A stretch of DNA of 64,000 nucleotides from DATKBT01 sp035546295 (GCA_035546295.1 DATKBT010000031.1:62001-126000); one strand, 5' to 3'; numbered from the stretch's first letter, positions 44,928-53,798 are shown. Numbers and translations: made by a program. The notes: generated by a model not told the origin, from the letters alone.

Positions 44928-45851
44928 ATGCCGCCGCACGTCTTCGCGATCTCGCCGGACGCGTTCCGCTACGCCCGCTTCGAGCGCAGCGACGCCGTGC
45001 TGGAGCTGGTCGAGGCGCGCGAGGAGCCCTTGCCGTCCGACGCTTTTCATGCCGGGGCGCTGGGAGGCCCGGCGCGAGATCCCGAGCAGCTCGGCGCCAG
45101 CTTCGACCGTCTTCTCGATGCCGGCGCCGATCTCGAGGAGGCGTCGCTGGTGCTCCCGGACCATTGGTTGCGGCTCGCCTTCGGCGAGCTCACCGAGTTG
45201 CCGAAGAGCCGGCAGGCTCGCATCGAGGCGTTCCGGTTCAAGCTGCGCCAACTGGTGCCTTTTCGCGTCGACGAGCTGCGGGTCGAGGGCTTCGAAGTCA
45301 TGCCGCTGGCGGATCAAGAGGAGCCGCGCAGGGTGGTGATCGCCTTCTGCATCGAGGCGCTGGTGCGCCAGCTCGAGCGACTGTTCGCGGAGCGCGGGAT
45401 CACCCTCGGGCTGATCACGGCGGAGTCGTTGGCGTTGAGCTCGTTGCTCGAAGCTGGCCGCGGCGAACAGGGCGGGCTGGCGGTCCAGGTGCTCCAGAAG
45501 GCCGACGCCTACACGCTGCTCGTCAGCTCTCCCTCCGGACCCGTGCTGTTCCGGCACAAGGCCTCGGAGGCGGGTCTCGACCCGGCGCTCCGGCGGACCG
45601 GCATCGTGCGCGAGCTGAGGATGACGAAGAGCTTCCTCGAGGACAAGCTACCGGCGCTGGGAATCGACGGCGCATGGATCGCGGCGACCGAGCCTGCAGA
45701 ATGGCTCACCTGGCTGCGCGAGGGCCTCGGCGTCGAGGCCGAGCCGCTGTCCGTCGCCGCTCTCGGCGACCTGACGGTGCGCTTGCCCGCAGGCTGGTCC
45801 TGGAGCGACGGGGGGCCCCTGCTCGCGGTCGCGCTCGAGGAGGTCGCCTGA
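44928..45851 (+). CDS. PilM/GspL-like actin-fold assembly protein
   Basis: About 307 residues with the layout of the PilM / cytoplasmic GspL actin-like domain: VFAISPDAFRYARFERSD (first strand pair), LVLPDHWLRLAFGELTELP, KLRQLVPFRVDELRVEGF and FCIEALVRQLERLFAERGI. It has no membrane helix; that function is carried by the next gene. It would sit under the inner membrane and bind the PilN-like N-terminus. The ATG at 44928 is chosen. An in-frame ATT at 44895, overlapping the GspE stop, would add RLLGLGPRP, which looks like a natural N-terminus, so a rare start is possible. Confidence 0.8.
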   Translation: MPPHVFAISPDAFRYARFERSDAVLELVEAREEPLPSDAFHAGALGGPARDPEQLGASFDRLLDAGADLEEASLVLPDHWLRLAFGELTELPKSRQARIEAFRFKLRQLVPFRVDELRVEGFEVMPLADQEEPRRVVIAFCIEALVRQLERLFAERGITLGLITAESLALSSLLEAGRGEQGGLAVQVLQKADAYTLLVSSPSGPVLFRHKASEAGLDPALRRTGIVRELRMTKSFLEDKLPALGIDGAWIAATEPAEWLTWLREGLGVEAEPLSVAALGDLTVRLPAGWSWSDGGPLLAVALEEVA

Positions 45852-46594
45852 TGTCGAGCGCTCTCGAGCTCAACCTGTCGCGCTCGCCGTTCGTCAACCG
45901 CCGGCCGGTCCGGCGACTGACGATGGCGCTGTGGGTGGCGGCCTCGGTCCTGCTCGTCGTCAACGTGCTCCTGATCTGGAGCCACCGGTCGGGGAGCGTG
46001 GAGGGGCGCGCCGAGCTGGCCCGGGTGCGGGCGGCGGCGGCGCGCGAGGTGGAGCTCGGCCGGTTGCTGCGCGACGAGCTCGGCTCGCTGCGGCTGTCCG
46101 ACCAGAACGCCCACGTCGACTTCCTCAACCAACGCATCGCGCAGCGGGCCTTCCCGTGGAGTCGCCTGTTCGACCAGCTGGTCGAGGTGTTGCCGAGAGG
46201 CGTGCGCCTGCGCAGCCTGTTCCCGGGGATCGGAGCCGAGGAGAGCAGGAGGAGTCGAAGCCGCAGGACGGTGCTCGACGCCCGCGTGCGACTCTCGATC
46301 TCGGCCCAGGCGGAAGACGGCGAGGCGATGCTCGAGCTCATCGACAGGCTCTTCGCCCACCCTGCCTTCGACCGGCCCAACCTCATCCGCGAGACTGGCG
46401 ACGGCTCGACCGTCGGGTTCCAGCTCGACGTGCTCTACCAACCCGACCTCGAGAGCACGGCCCGCGCCCAGGCTGCCGGCGAGCCGCGTCAAGGCGACGG
46501 GCCCGAAACGACCGCGGCGGCCTCCCTCGAGACGGAACGGACCGGCAGCGAGAGCAGCGACGCAGCGGGCGCCGGTGCGGGAGGCTCCCGATGA
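45851..46594 (+). CDS. PilN-like (GspL periplasmic part) assembly protein
   Basis: A 247-residue bitopic protein. It opens with the conserved PilN-type segment LELNLSRSPFVNRRPVRR that binds PilM, then one membrane helix (MALWVAASVLLVVNVLLIW), a coiled coil and a ferredoxin-like periplasmic domain (WSRLFDQLVEVLPRGVRLRSL). A low-complexity Ala/Gly/Glu tail follows. The start ATG overlaps the previous stop by one base (TGATG). Confidence 0.85.
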   Translation: MSSALELNLSRSPFVNRRPVRRLTMALWVAASVLLVVNVLLIWSHRSGSVEGRAELARVRAAAAREVELGRLLRDELGSLRLSDQNAHVDFLNQRIAQRAFPWSRLFDQLVEVLPRGVRLRSLFPGIGAEESRRSRSRRTVLDARVRLSISAQAEDGEAMLELIDRLFAHPAFDRPNLIRETGDGSTVGFQLDVLYQPDLESTARAQAAGEPRQGDGPETTAAASLETERTGSESSDAAGAGAGGSR

Positions 46595-47151
46595 CGGCGA
46601 TCTTCAGGCGGTACTGGAAGCTCTGGGTCCCTCCGCTCGCCCTGCTGGTGCTCGACCTCGCGGGCCTCGCCGCCTATCGGATGCTGTTCGCGGGCAACGT
46701 CGATCGGTTGCGCGAGGAGGTGGCAGCCGAGGAGAGCCGGCTCGAGCGTCTTTCCGCGCAGCGCAACGAGCTCGCCGAGCTGGTGCTGCGCGCGAGGCGC
46801 AGCCGGGCCGGCATCGACCGGCTCTACGATCGCAGCTTCGGAACCGAGAGCGAGCGGCTCACCGATTGGATCCGGGAGGTCAAGGAGCTCGCCGAGCAGA
46901 GCGGGCTGGCTCCCTCGACCATCAGCTATCCGAGCGAGGAGCTGGTCGACTACGGGCTCCTGAAGCGCTCGTTCGTGTTCCCGGTGCGCGGCAGCTACGC
47001 CAGCCTCCGCCAGTTCATCAACCTCCTCGAGCTGACCGAGAGCTTCGTCGTGCTCGAAGGGGTGACCATGAACGAGTCGGAGCCCGAGCTGCAGATCTCG
47101 CTGTCGCTGTCGACGCTGTTCGCCGAACGCGACGGGGGCGACGGCACGTGA
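46591..47151 (+). CDS. PilO-like (GspM-type) assembly protein
   Basis: A 186-residue bitopic protein with a short cytoplasmic start, one membrane helix (WVPPLALLVLDLAGLAAYRML), a coiled coil (DRLREEVAAEESRLERLSAQ) and a ferredoxin-like periplasmic domain ending SLSLSTLFAE. This is the PilO architecture, and it pairs with PilN across the periplasm. It overlaps both neighbours by four bases (ATGA before, GTGA after), showing tight coupling of the N-O-P-like set. Confidence 0.85.
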   Translation: MTAIFRRYWKLWVPPLALLVLDLAGLAAYRMLFAGNVDRLREEVAAEESRLERLSAQRNELAELVLRARRSRAGIDRLYDRSFGTESERLTDWIREVKELAEQSGLAPSTISYPSEELVDYGLLKRSFVFPVRGSYASLRQFINLLELTESFVVLEGVTMNESEPELQISLSLSTLFAERDGGDGT

Positions 47152-47711
47152 CCGAGCAGCGTCAGAAACGGATCCTGGCGGCCCTGCTGGCCGTGCTCGC
47201 CGTCGTCGTCGCCTGGCGCACGCTGGGAACGCTCGGGGCCGGGGGATCGCTGTTCGGTGGCGGAGGACCGTCGATCGACCTCGAGTCGGCGCTGCGCACC
47301 CCCGTCGCCGACCTCGACCTCGATCGGCTGGATCGCCGGGTCGCCGAGTACCATGCCGGGCGCAATCCGTGGCGCTTCGAGGAGCCCCCGCCGCCGCCCC
47401 GCATCGAGGCCCCGCCGCCCATCGTCGAGCGGCCGCCGCCGGTGGTCGAGGCGCCTCCGGTCGAGGCGGCACCGGTCGAGCCGCCGAAACCCCAGCCGCC
47501 GCCGATCGACTTCGAGCTGCGCGGGATCATGGGTCCGGAACGCCTGCGCATCGCCGTCTTCGACGACGGCGACACCGTCTACAACGCCGTCGAGGGGGCG
47601 GTGGTCAAAGAAGAATTCCGCGTCGAGCAGATCCAGATCGAATCCGTCCTGGTGGGGTACGTCGGGTTTCCCGACGCTCCGCCGGCGAGGCTTCCCATTC
47701 GTGGTGGGTGA
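47148..47711 (+). CDS. PilP/GspC-like inner membrane-to-secretin linker protein
   Basis: A 187-residue protein with an N-terminal membrane helix (ILAALLAVLAVVVAWRTLG), a proline-rich spacer (about residues 75-120, with PPPPP and alternating Pro/Val/Glu) and a small beta domain (FELRGIMGPERLRIAVFDDGDTVYNAVEG..FRVEQIQIESVLV). That is the HR/PilP-like fold that touches the secretin N-domains. Unlike PilP it is not a lipoprotein, so it resembles GspC. It overlaps the PilO-like gene, and the secretin gene starts two bases after its stop. Confidence 0.82.
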   Translation: MTEQRQKRILAALLAVLAVVVAWRTLGTLGAGGSLFGGGGPSIDLESALRTPVADLDLDRLDRRVAEYHAGRNPWRFEEPPPPPRIEAPPPIVERPPPVVEAPPVEAAPVEPPKPQPPPIDFELRGIMGPERLRIAVFDDGDTVYNAVEGAVVKEEFRVEQIQIESVLVGYVGFPDAPPARLPIRGG

Positions 47712-47712
47712 G

Positions 47713-50376
47713 ATGACGACCAGACAGAGACCTCTTCCCAGGGCGGTCTACGCCCTTTCCCTGCTGGCGGCGCTCACGGGCCTCGCCGGCTGCTCCGGCT
47801 ATCGCAACCTCCGCGAGGCCCAGGTCGCCGAGTCCACCGGCGACTGGGATCGCGCGGTGCTCGAGTACCTGGAGCTGATCGAAGCCGATCCCGCGAACCT
47901 GCGCTACAAGTCGGGCCTGCTGCGCGCCAAGATGCAGGCATCGCACGCCCACTTCGAGCAGGCCAAGCAGTTCCGCGCCGCCGGCCTGCTCGGTCAGGCG
48001 ATGGTGGAGCTGCAGAAGGCCGTGCAGCTCGACCCCACCAACCAGTACGCGCGCGCCGAGCTCGACAAGGTCCGAGACGAGCTCGAGGCCGCGGTCCAGG
48101 GCCGGACTCCGGAGACCATCGAGGACATCAAGGGGCGCACCCGCGGAATGCGGGCGCAGCCGCCGACGCTCAACCCCCGCTCGCCCGAGCCGATCGACCT
48201 CGAGTTCCCGGAGCCGGTCGAGGTCAAGAAGATCTACCAGGCGCTGGGCGACGCGTTCGGCATCAACGTCCTGTTCGAGCCCTCACTGCGCGACGCGCCG
48301 ATCTCGATCCGGCTCAACCAGGTGACGGCCCAGGATGCGCTCGAGATCGTGATGCGCACGGCCGGGCACTTCTACAAGGTGCTCGACGAGCACTCGATCC
48401 TGGTGATCCCGGACACGCCCCAGAACCGCCGGAAGTACGAGGATCTGATGATCCAGACCTTCTTCCTGTCGAACTGGGACGTGCGCGACGCGATGCAGAT
48501 GCTGCGCTCACTGGTCGAGTCGCGGCGGATCGCCGCCAACGAGTCGCTCAACGCGATCATCCTGCGCGACACCGCCGACAAGGTGAAGGTCGCCGAACGG
48601 ATCATCAAGGCCAACGACAAGGCCAAGGCCGAGGTGGTGGTCGACGTCGAGCTGCTCCAGCTCGACACCAACCGCCTCCAGGACCTGGGCATCAGCCTCA
48701 ACCAGTACCAGGTGAGCTCGAGCCTCGACCTCGGCGGCGAGGACGTGCCGGTGCGCTTCTCGGATCTCGAGTTCATCAACGCGAGCAACTGGGTGCTCAC
48801 CGTGCCCAGCTTCCTGTTCGACTTCCTCAAGAACAGCTCGCAGGCGCAGACGCTGGCCAAGCCGTCGCTGCGCATCACCGAGGGTGAACGCGCCCGCCTG
48901 ACCATCGGCGACCGGGTGCCGATCCCGGTCACCAGCTTCAACTCGGCGAACACGGTCGGCAGCAACGTGATCCCGATCACGTCTTTCCAGTACCAGGACG
49001 TCGGCATCCGGATCGAGCTCGAGCCGCGCGTTCACCACAACGAAGAGATCTCGATGCAGGTGATGGTCGAGGTGAGCGACCTGTCGGGGCAGATCGACAA
49101 CCAGCCGATCATCGGCACCCGCACGATCGAGACCAACATTCGTCTCAGGGACGGCGAGACCAACTTCCTCGCCGGCCTCTTGCGCACCAACGAGTCCGAC
49201 AGCGAGGCGGGAGCGCCCGGCTTCTCCGACATTCCCATCCTGGGCCGCCTGTTCTCCAAGAAGCGCACCCAGAACCAGCGCACCGACATCGTGCTCACGC
49301 TGACTCCCCACATCATCCGACGCGCCGACATCACCGAGGAGGACCTGCTCCCGATCTGGGTCGGCACCGAGTCGAACATCACCTTCCGCGCCGACAGCCC
49401 CCGGATCGAGTCCGGCATCGAGGGGCCGTTCGACGAGGGCGACCAGGACTCCTCCGTCGAGCAGCTACGCCAACGCCTCCAGCGGCTCCCCCGCGGGCTG
49501 CGCGAGAACGGTGACGAGGAGATGGTGGAGGACGAGATGGGAGTCGAGGTCGACGAGGGCGAGCAGGAACCGGAGCCGCCGCCCGGGGTCGAGCTGATTC
49601 CGCCGGTTCGCCGGAACCCGCTCGACCGGCCGCCGCCCGAACGCCGGGAGCCGCCGGAGGAGGAGGAGCCGCCGCCCGACGCCCCCGAGCAGATCGGAGC
49701 CCTGGCGCCGCGCGCACCGCTTGGCCCTTCCCGCTCTCCGGCGACCAGCCTCTTCGCGCAGGCTCTCCAGGGCTCGCTGGTGGCGACCGGCATCCCCACG
49801 GCCGCCCGCCAGCCTCCCCCTTCCGGACGCCGCGTGCGCCGTCCCGAGGTGCCGCCCGCCACGGTTCGCGGCGGTCCGGTCGGCACGGTGACGCTGTCGC
49901 CGCAGCCCACCGCCCTGACCGTCTCGCAGAACGACTCCTTCGAGCTGCGCATCCTGCTCTCCAGTGAGGTGCCGGTCTCGCATCTTCCGATCGAGGTCCT
50001 GTTCGACTCGGCGCGGCTGCGCTTCGACAACGAGCGCTCCGGAGCGCTGCTCGAAAGCGGCGCCGAGACCGAGACGCTGTCGAAGGTGGCGACGGCGGGC
50101 CGGGTGATCCTCGGAGCCAGCCGGCTGGGGCAGGTTCCAGGCGTCACCGGCGAGGGGGTCGTTCTGAGGATCTTCTTCACGGCGCTCCAGCCGGGGACGG
50201 CCGCCATCGTGCTCAGCGACGCCCGTCCGCTCGGTCCCGACCTGGTCGAGCGCAACGTGGTCTACTCGCCGGCGCTCGCGGTGGTGACGATCCTCGGGTC
50301 CGCCGCCGGCGAGGATTCGGTGCAGCCACCGCCGGTGAGGCCTGCCGGCGGGTCCCCCGAGGGCGCCGAACGATGA
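47713..50376 (+). CDS. Lipoprotein secretin with TPR-like and cohesin-like modules (GspD/PilQ)
   Basis: An 887-residue outer membrane secretin. Order: signal with lipobox LAGC (Cys27); TPR-like helices (about 35-125); secretin N0/N1-type domains (about 165-305, including LGDAFGINVLFEPSLRDAPIS); secretin pore (about 310-540: VPSFLFDFLKNSSQAQTLAKPSL, DVGIRIELEPRV, IPILGRLFS, LTLTPHII). A ~200-residue Pro/Glu-rich linker follows, then a C-terminal cohesin-like beta sandwich (about 740-875: GTVTLSPQPTALTVSQNDSF...). Its own lipid anchor may replace a pilotin. The C-terminal module would lie outside the pore and could bind a partner or secreted protein. Confidence 0.92.
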   Translation: MTTRQRPLPRAVYALSLLAALTGLAGCSGYRNLREAQVAESTGDWDRAVLEYLELIEADPANLRYKSGLLRAKMQASHAHFEQAKQFRAAGLLGQAMVELQKAVQLDPTNQYARAELDKVRDELEAAVQGRTPETIEDIKGRTRGMRAQPPTLNPRSPEPIDLEFPEPVEVKKIYQALGDAFGINVLFEPSLRDAPISIRLNQVTAQDALEIVMRTAGHFYKVLDEHSILVIPDTPQNRRKYEDLMIQTFFLSNWDVRDAMQMLRSLVESRRIAANESLNAIILRDTADKVKVAERIIKANDKAKAEVVVDVELLQLDTNRLQDLGISLNQYQVSSSLDLGGEDVPVRFSDLEFINASNWVLTVPSFLFDFLKNSSQAQTLAKPSLRITEGERARLTIGDRVPIPVTSFNSANTVGSNVIPITSFQYQDVGIRIELEPRVHHNEEISMQVMVEVSDLSGQIDNQPIIGTRTIETNIRLRDGETNFLAGLLRTNESDSEAGAPGFSDIPILGRLFSKKRTQNQRTDIVLTLTPHIIRRADITEEDLLPIWVGTESNITFRADSPRIESGIEGPFDEGDQDSSVEQLRQRLQRLPRGLRENGDEEMVEDEMGVEVDEGEQEPEPPPGVELIPPVRRNPLDRPPPERREPPEEEEPPPDAPEQIGALAPRAPLGPSRSPATSLFAQALQGSLVATGIPTAARQPPPSGRRVRRPEVPPATVRGGPVGTVTLSPQPTALTVSQNDSFELRILLSSEVPVSHLPIEVLFDSARLRFDNERSGALLESGAETETLSKVATAGRVILGASRLGQVPGVTGEGVVLRIFFTALQPGTAAIVLSDARPLGPDLVERNVVYSPALAVVTILGSAAGEDSVQPPPVRPAGGSPEGAER

Positions 50377-50861
50377 TCGCGGCACGTCTCGGCCGCAACC
50401 GCAGGAGCGCCGGCCAGCGTGGCTACACGATCACCGAGATGGTGGTGGTGTGCGCCGTGCTGTCGACCCTGGCCGCGGTCACCCTGCCGGTGGCGAAGTA
50501 CACCACCACGCGGGTGCGCGAGGCGGAGCTGCGCTCGGCATTGCGCTCGATGCGCAACGCGATCGACGAGTACAAGCGCTACTCCGACGCCGGCCTGATC
50601 CCGATCGAGCTGGGCACCGAGGGCTACCCCGCCGAGCTCGAGGACCTGGTCGAGCCGATCGAGATCGTCGGTCAGATCGACAAGCAGATCCGGTTCCTGC
50701 GGCGGGTCCCGATCGATCCGATGACGGGCGAGGCCGATTGGGGGAAGCGCTCGACGTCGGACGAGCCCGACGCCACGTCGTGGGGAGGCGGCAACGTCTT
50801 CGACGTCTACTCGCAATCGGGGCGCAGGGGCCTCAACGGCGTCCCCTACTCGGAGTGGTGA
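50373..50861 (+). CDS. GspG-like pseudopilin with atypical YTITE motif
   Basis: A 162-residue prepilin-like protein starting at ATG 50373, overlapping the secretin stop (ATGA). The leader MIAARLGRNRRSAGQRG is followed by YTITEMVVVCAVLSTLAAVTLPVA. Glu5 is kept but the usual FTLIE is YTITE. The C-terminal part (MRNAIDEYKRYSDAG..GYPAELEDLVEP..FLRRVPIDPMTGEADWGKRS) follows the GspG pattern with its calcium-site-like loop and a short end (PYSEW). It is probably a major or minor pseudopilin. Confidence 0.87.
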   Translation: MIAARLGRNRRSAGQRGYTITEMVVVCAVLSTLAAVTLPVAKYTTTRVREAELRSALRSMRNAIDEYKRYSDAGLIPIELGTEGYPAELEDLVEPIEIVGQIDKQIRFLRRVPIDPMTGEADWGKRSTSDEPDATSWGGGNVFDVYSQSGRRGLNGVPYSEW

Positions 50862-50863
50862 GC

Positions 50864-51406
50864 ATGGACGCGAGCATCGGCAGGCCGACCGTTCGTCCGG
50901 CCCGGGAGCCCTCTCTCCGCTCCACGGGCTCCCAGCGCCGGGAGGCGTGCAAAGGCCGAGACCGGAGCTCGCCGCAGTCCGGCTTCACCCTGCTCGAGCT
51001 GATCATCGTGGTCGCCGTGATCGGGATCCTGGCGACCATCGCCGTGCCGGCGTTCAAGGACGTGCCCCGGCGCGCCCAAGAGGCCGCGCTGCGCACCAAC
51101 CTGCGCACGATGTGCGACGCCATCGACCAGTATCATGCCGACAAGGGCAAGTACCCGTCGAGCCTCGAATCGCTGGTCGAGGACGGTGGCTACCTGCGAT
51201 TCGTCCCGCTCGATCCGATCACCAAGAGCGCCGAGACCTGGCAGGTCGAGTACGAGGAGGCGGATTACGACGAGGACTTCGGCTTCGAGGACTTCGAGGA
51301 CGAGTTCGGGGAGGACGGGCCCGGCATCATCGACGTCTATTCCGGGGCCGAGATCCCGAGCCTGAGGAACGGGAATCTCTACTCCGAGTGGCGGTGTGGG
51401 CGGTGA
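50864..51406 (+). CDS. GspG-like pseudopilin
   Basis: A 180-residue pseudopilin. A long leader (about 40 residues) precedes the textbook SG/FTLLELIIVVAVIGILATIAVPAF. The C-terminal domain has LRTMCDAIDQYHADKGKYPSSLESLVE..LRFVPLDPITK, the GspG signature, then an unusually acidic segment (EEADYDEDFGFEDFEDEFGEDG). The GTG at 50858, overlapping the upstream stop, is an alternative start. It is the best candidate for the main pseudopilus subunit. Confidence 0.9.
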   Translation: MDASIGRPTVRPAREPSLRSTGSQRREACKGRDRSSPQSGFTLLELIIVVAVIGILATIAVPAFKDVPRRAQEAALRTNLRTMCDAIDQYHADKGKYPSSLESLVEDGGYLRFVPLDPITKSAETWQVEYEEADYDEDFGFEDFEDEFGEDGPGIIDVYSGAEIPSLRNGNLYSEWRCGR

Positions 51407-51455
51407 TGGCGATCTCTTGCGACCCCCCCTCGGCGCCCCCGCAGCGGACCGGCCG

Positions 51456-52310
51456 GTGACCGTCCGGATGCGCGCCGGCGAGGCCGGCTACAACCTGATC
51501 ATCCTGATGGTGCTGGTCACCGTGATGAACATCATGGTGGCCGTGGCGCTGCCTTCGTGGAGCAAGTGGGCGCAGCGCGAGAAGGAGGAGGAGCTGATCT
51601 TCCGGGGCCTCCAGTACGCCGAGGCCATCCGCGTCTTCCAGACCCGTCACGGCCGGCCGCCGAACACCCTCGAAGAGCTGATCGAGGTCGAGCCGCGGTC
51701 GATCCGGCAGCTCTACCCGAATCCGATGATGGAGAAAGGGAGGTGGGGGATCCTGGTCCAGGCGCCGCCCGGCGGGGGCCGGTCGGCGGGGCAGAATCCG
51801 GCCGACTCGCAGAGCCAGCGAGGGGGCCGAAGGAGCCAGCAGGGAGGCGAGGCACAGCCGCCGAACGACACCGGGGGAGCGGGTGTCATCCAGCCTGGCG
51901 CCGTCAGAGCCAGGAGCGGCAGAGGTCCATCATCGGTCGTTGCCATCCCTCCCACCGACGAGGAGGAAGGTTTCGGACGGCCGGCCCAGCGCACCACCGG
52001 TCCGATCGTGGGCGTCTATGCCGGAATCGAAGGGGACAGCCTGAAGGTGTTCTTCGGCCAGACCAACTACAACGCCTGGCACTTCACGACCGACCTGCTG
52101 CCGATGCCCGTCATGCTCGGTGGCGACGCCCCCGCTCCCAGGGTGACCTCGGCGTGGGTGGGTCGGCCCTTCCGCGAGGACCTGCAGCCGCGGGGCGGCG
52201 GTGCTCCCGGTGCCGCACCCGGCCAGGGTCGGGAGCTCACCGACCCCGGGACCGACCGAGACTCCTCGCGAACGAGCTTCTCGCGCGATCCTGGGCGGCG
52301 TCGCCGGTGA
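51456..52310 (+). CDS. Atypical pseudopilin-like protein lacking Glu5
   Basis: About 284 residues. The N-terminal helix reads GEAGYNLIILMVLVTVMNIMVAVALPSW, which aligns with prepilin helices but has Ile where Glu5 belongs, so normal assembly contacts are missing. GspK is the classical exception of this kind. KEEELIFRGLQYAEAIRVFQTRHGRPPNTLEEL is GspG-like. The rest is a long Gly/Gln/Pro/Arg-rich linker and a small domain around VYAGIEGDSLKVFFGQTNYNAWHF. The likely start is GTG 51456, with GTG 51396 and ATG 51468 as alternatives. It ends in an overlap with dut. Confidence 0.75.
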   Translation: MTVRMRAGEAGYNLIILMVLVTVMNIMVAVALPSWSKWAQREKEEELIFRGLQYAEAIRVFQTRHGRPPNTLEELIEVEPRSIRQLYPNPMMEKGRWGILVQAPPGGGRSAGQNPADSQSQRGGRRSQQGGEAQPPNDTGGAGVIQPGAVRARSGRGPSSVVAIPPTDEEEGFGRPAQRTTGPIVGVYAGIEGDSLKVFFGQTNYNAWHFTTDLLPMPVMLGGDAPAPRVTSAWVGRPFREDLQPRGGGAPGAAPGQGRELTDPGTDRDSSRTSFSRDPGRRRR

Positions 52311-52768
52311 GCGCAGGACGCGCGATCCGAGTTCGAGTCCGGCGCCTCCACGACCGTTCCCACGTCCGCCTGCCGAAGAGAGCTTCGCCGGGCAGCGCCG
52401 GCTACGACCTCGCGGCCGCGATCTCCGAGCCGGTGGAGCTGCCACCAGGCGCCCGCAGGTCGATTCCCACCGGCCTGACGCTCGAGATCCCGGCCGGCTA
52501 CGAGGCCCAGGTGCGACCTCGCAGCGGTCGGGCGCTGCGGCAGGGCCTGACCGTCCTCAACTCGCCCGGCACCATCGACAGCGACTACCGCGGGGAGGTG
52601 GTGGTGCTGTTGGTCAACCTCGGTCAGACCGCCGTCACGATCCAGCCGGGCGACCGGCTCGCGCAGCTGGTGTTGGCGCCGGTGCTCGAGGTGAGCTGGG
52701 AGGAGGTTGCGGATCCGCTCGAGCCGACGGTTCGAGGCGCGGGGGGGTTCGGCTCTTCGGGCCGCTGA
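52307..52768 (+). CDS. dut: Deoxyuridine 5'-triphosphate nucleotidohydrolase
   Basis: dUTPase removes dUTP and makes dUMP for thymidylate synthesis. All five trimeric dUTPase motifs are present in the 153-residue product: SAGYDLAAA, RPRSGRA, GTIDSDYRGEV, RLAQLVLAP and RGAGGFGSSGR. The GTG start overlaps the stop of the pseudopilin-like gene (GTGA), so it is read from the secretion operon. The 216 bases after it (52769-52984) show nothing coding. Confidence 0.95.
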   Translation: MSAGRAIRVRVRRLHDRSHVRLPKRASPGSAGYDLAAAISEPVELPPGARRSIPTGLTLEIPAGYEAQVRPRSGRALRQGLTVLNSPGTIDSDYRGEVVVLLVNLGQTAVTIQPGDRLAQLVLAPVLEVSWEEVADPLEPTVRGAGGFGSSGR

Positions 52769-52984
52769 GCATCGCCCTTCGCCGGCAGGAATCGCCCGAG
52801 ACCCTCGTCCTCGCGATCGCGGCCGTGCGTCCCTGCCGGCGCGGCGCGACGCGCTCGCGGTCGCGCAGGTCGCGGCACGGCCGACTCCTCGTGCGAAAGG
52901 GGCAGACCGCACAGGCGCCGGTCGCCAGCGCCTACTCTCGCTCGGTTCGGAGAGCGTGGCCCGCTGCCCATGAGTTGAGGACGT

Positions 52985-53236
52985 CTACTCGGTGGCCGCG
53001 GGCGCCCCCGGCTCCGTTTCGCCGCCGGTCTGCGGCTTGGATCCGATCGCGACGAACAACGCCTCGAGGATCTCCTTGAGCTCGATGGCGAAGGCCGAGA
53101 GGTCGCGGACCCGGTCCTCGACCTGCTCGACCGAGGCGCGCGCGGCGCCCATCGCCCGCGGCTTCAGCTTGTAGGTCAGCCGCTCGTCGAGGAGCTGGAG
53201 CTTGGTGTACGCCTCACGGAATCTCTTCGGGTCCAT
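52985..53236 (-). CDS. Small helical protein of unknown function
   Basis: An 83-residue protein, MDPKRFREAYTKLQLLDERL..., predicted to be two helices (about 3-25 and 30-65) with a short disordered tail. There is no signal peptide, membrane helix or cysteine. The start region overlaps the end of the NUDIX gene by 23 bases on the same strand, which supports it as a real downstream cistron. I do not recognise a family. Confidence 0.65.
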   Translation of the reverse strand: MDPKRFREAYTKLQLLDERLTYKLKPRAMGAARASVEQVEDRVRDLSAFAIELKEILEALFVAIGSKPQTGGETEPGAPAATE

Positions 53237-53798
53237 CGATGTCTCCTCCGGGCTTCGTGCCCGAGTCGAGGCGAGATCTGGCGCCGCGCGAAGAACCCCG
53301 GCTCGCGATCGCGCCGGCGGATCGGCCGGCCTCCGCGAACCGCCAGGGCGCAGGCTCGAACGACGAGGGCATTGGCGATCGCTGCGAGTGCTCGACCCGC
53401 TCGAGGGACCGGCGCACGAGGTCTCGTTCGCTGGAGAAGGCCAGCAGCTCGAGGGCGCGGTCCCAGCCGTGCCATTCGGCGCGCATGACCTCGTGGGGGT
53501 CGCACCGATCGCTGGTCTGACCGGCGAACTCGCAGAGAAAGAAGTCCACGTGCTTGAAGATCCAGCGCCCGTGCGAACCGCGAAAGCGGTACTCGATCTC
53601 GCCGGCGGGCTCGATGACGGTCACCGCGGCGCCGGTCTCCTCGAGGATCTCGCGCATCGCCGCCTGACGTGGCGACTCGCCGCGCTCGACGTGACCCTTG
53701 GGGAGCTGCCACCGACGGGTGCGCCGGGCCTCGATCAGCAGGATGCGGCTGCGGAGCAGGACGATGCCGCCGGCCGAGAACTGGACGTCGTCCCGCAC
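53214..53798 (-). CDS. NUDIX hydrolase
   Basis: About 194 residues with the NUDIX box GHVERGESPRQAAMREILEETGA (GX5EX7REUXEEXGU), which binds Mg and hydrolyses nucleoside diphosphate-X bonds. The early QFSAGGIVLL and WQLPKGH fit the diadenosine-polyphosphate/MutT-like group. After the NUDIX fold (ends near residue 150) there is a Ser/Arg/Gly-rich tail. The GTG at 53798 is placed after AAGGAG, which lies in the algH stop region. The 3' end overlaps the small protein gene. Substrate unknown. Confidence 0.87.
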   Translation of the reverse strand: MRDDVQFSAGGIVLLRSRILLIEARRTRRWQLPKGHVERGESPRQAAMREILEETGAAVTVIEPAGEIEYRFRGSHGRWIFKHVDFFLCEFAGQTSDRCDPHEVMRAEWHGWDRALELLAFSSERDLVRRSLERVEHSQRSPMPSSFEPAPWRFAEAGRSAGAIASRGSSRGARSRLDSGTKPGGDIDGPEEIP

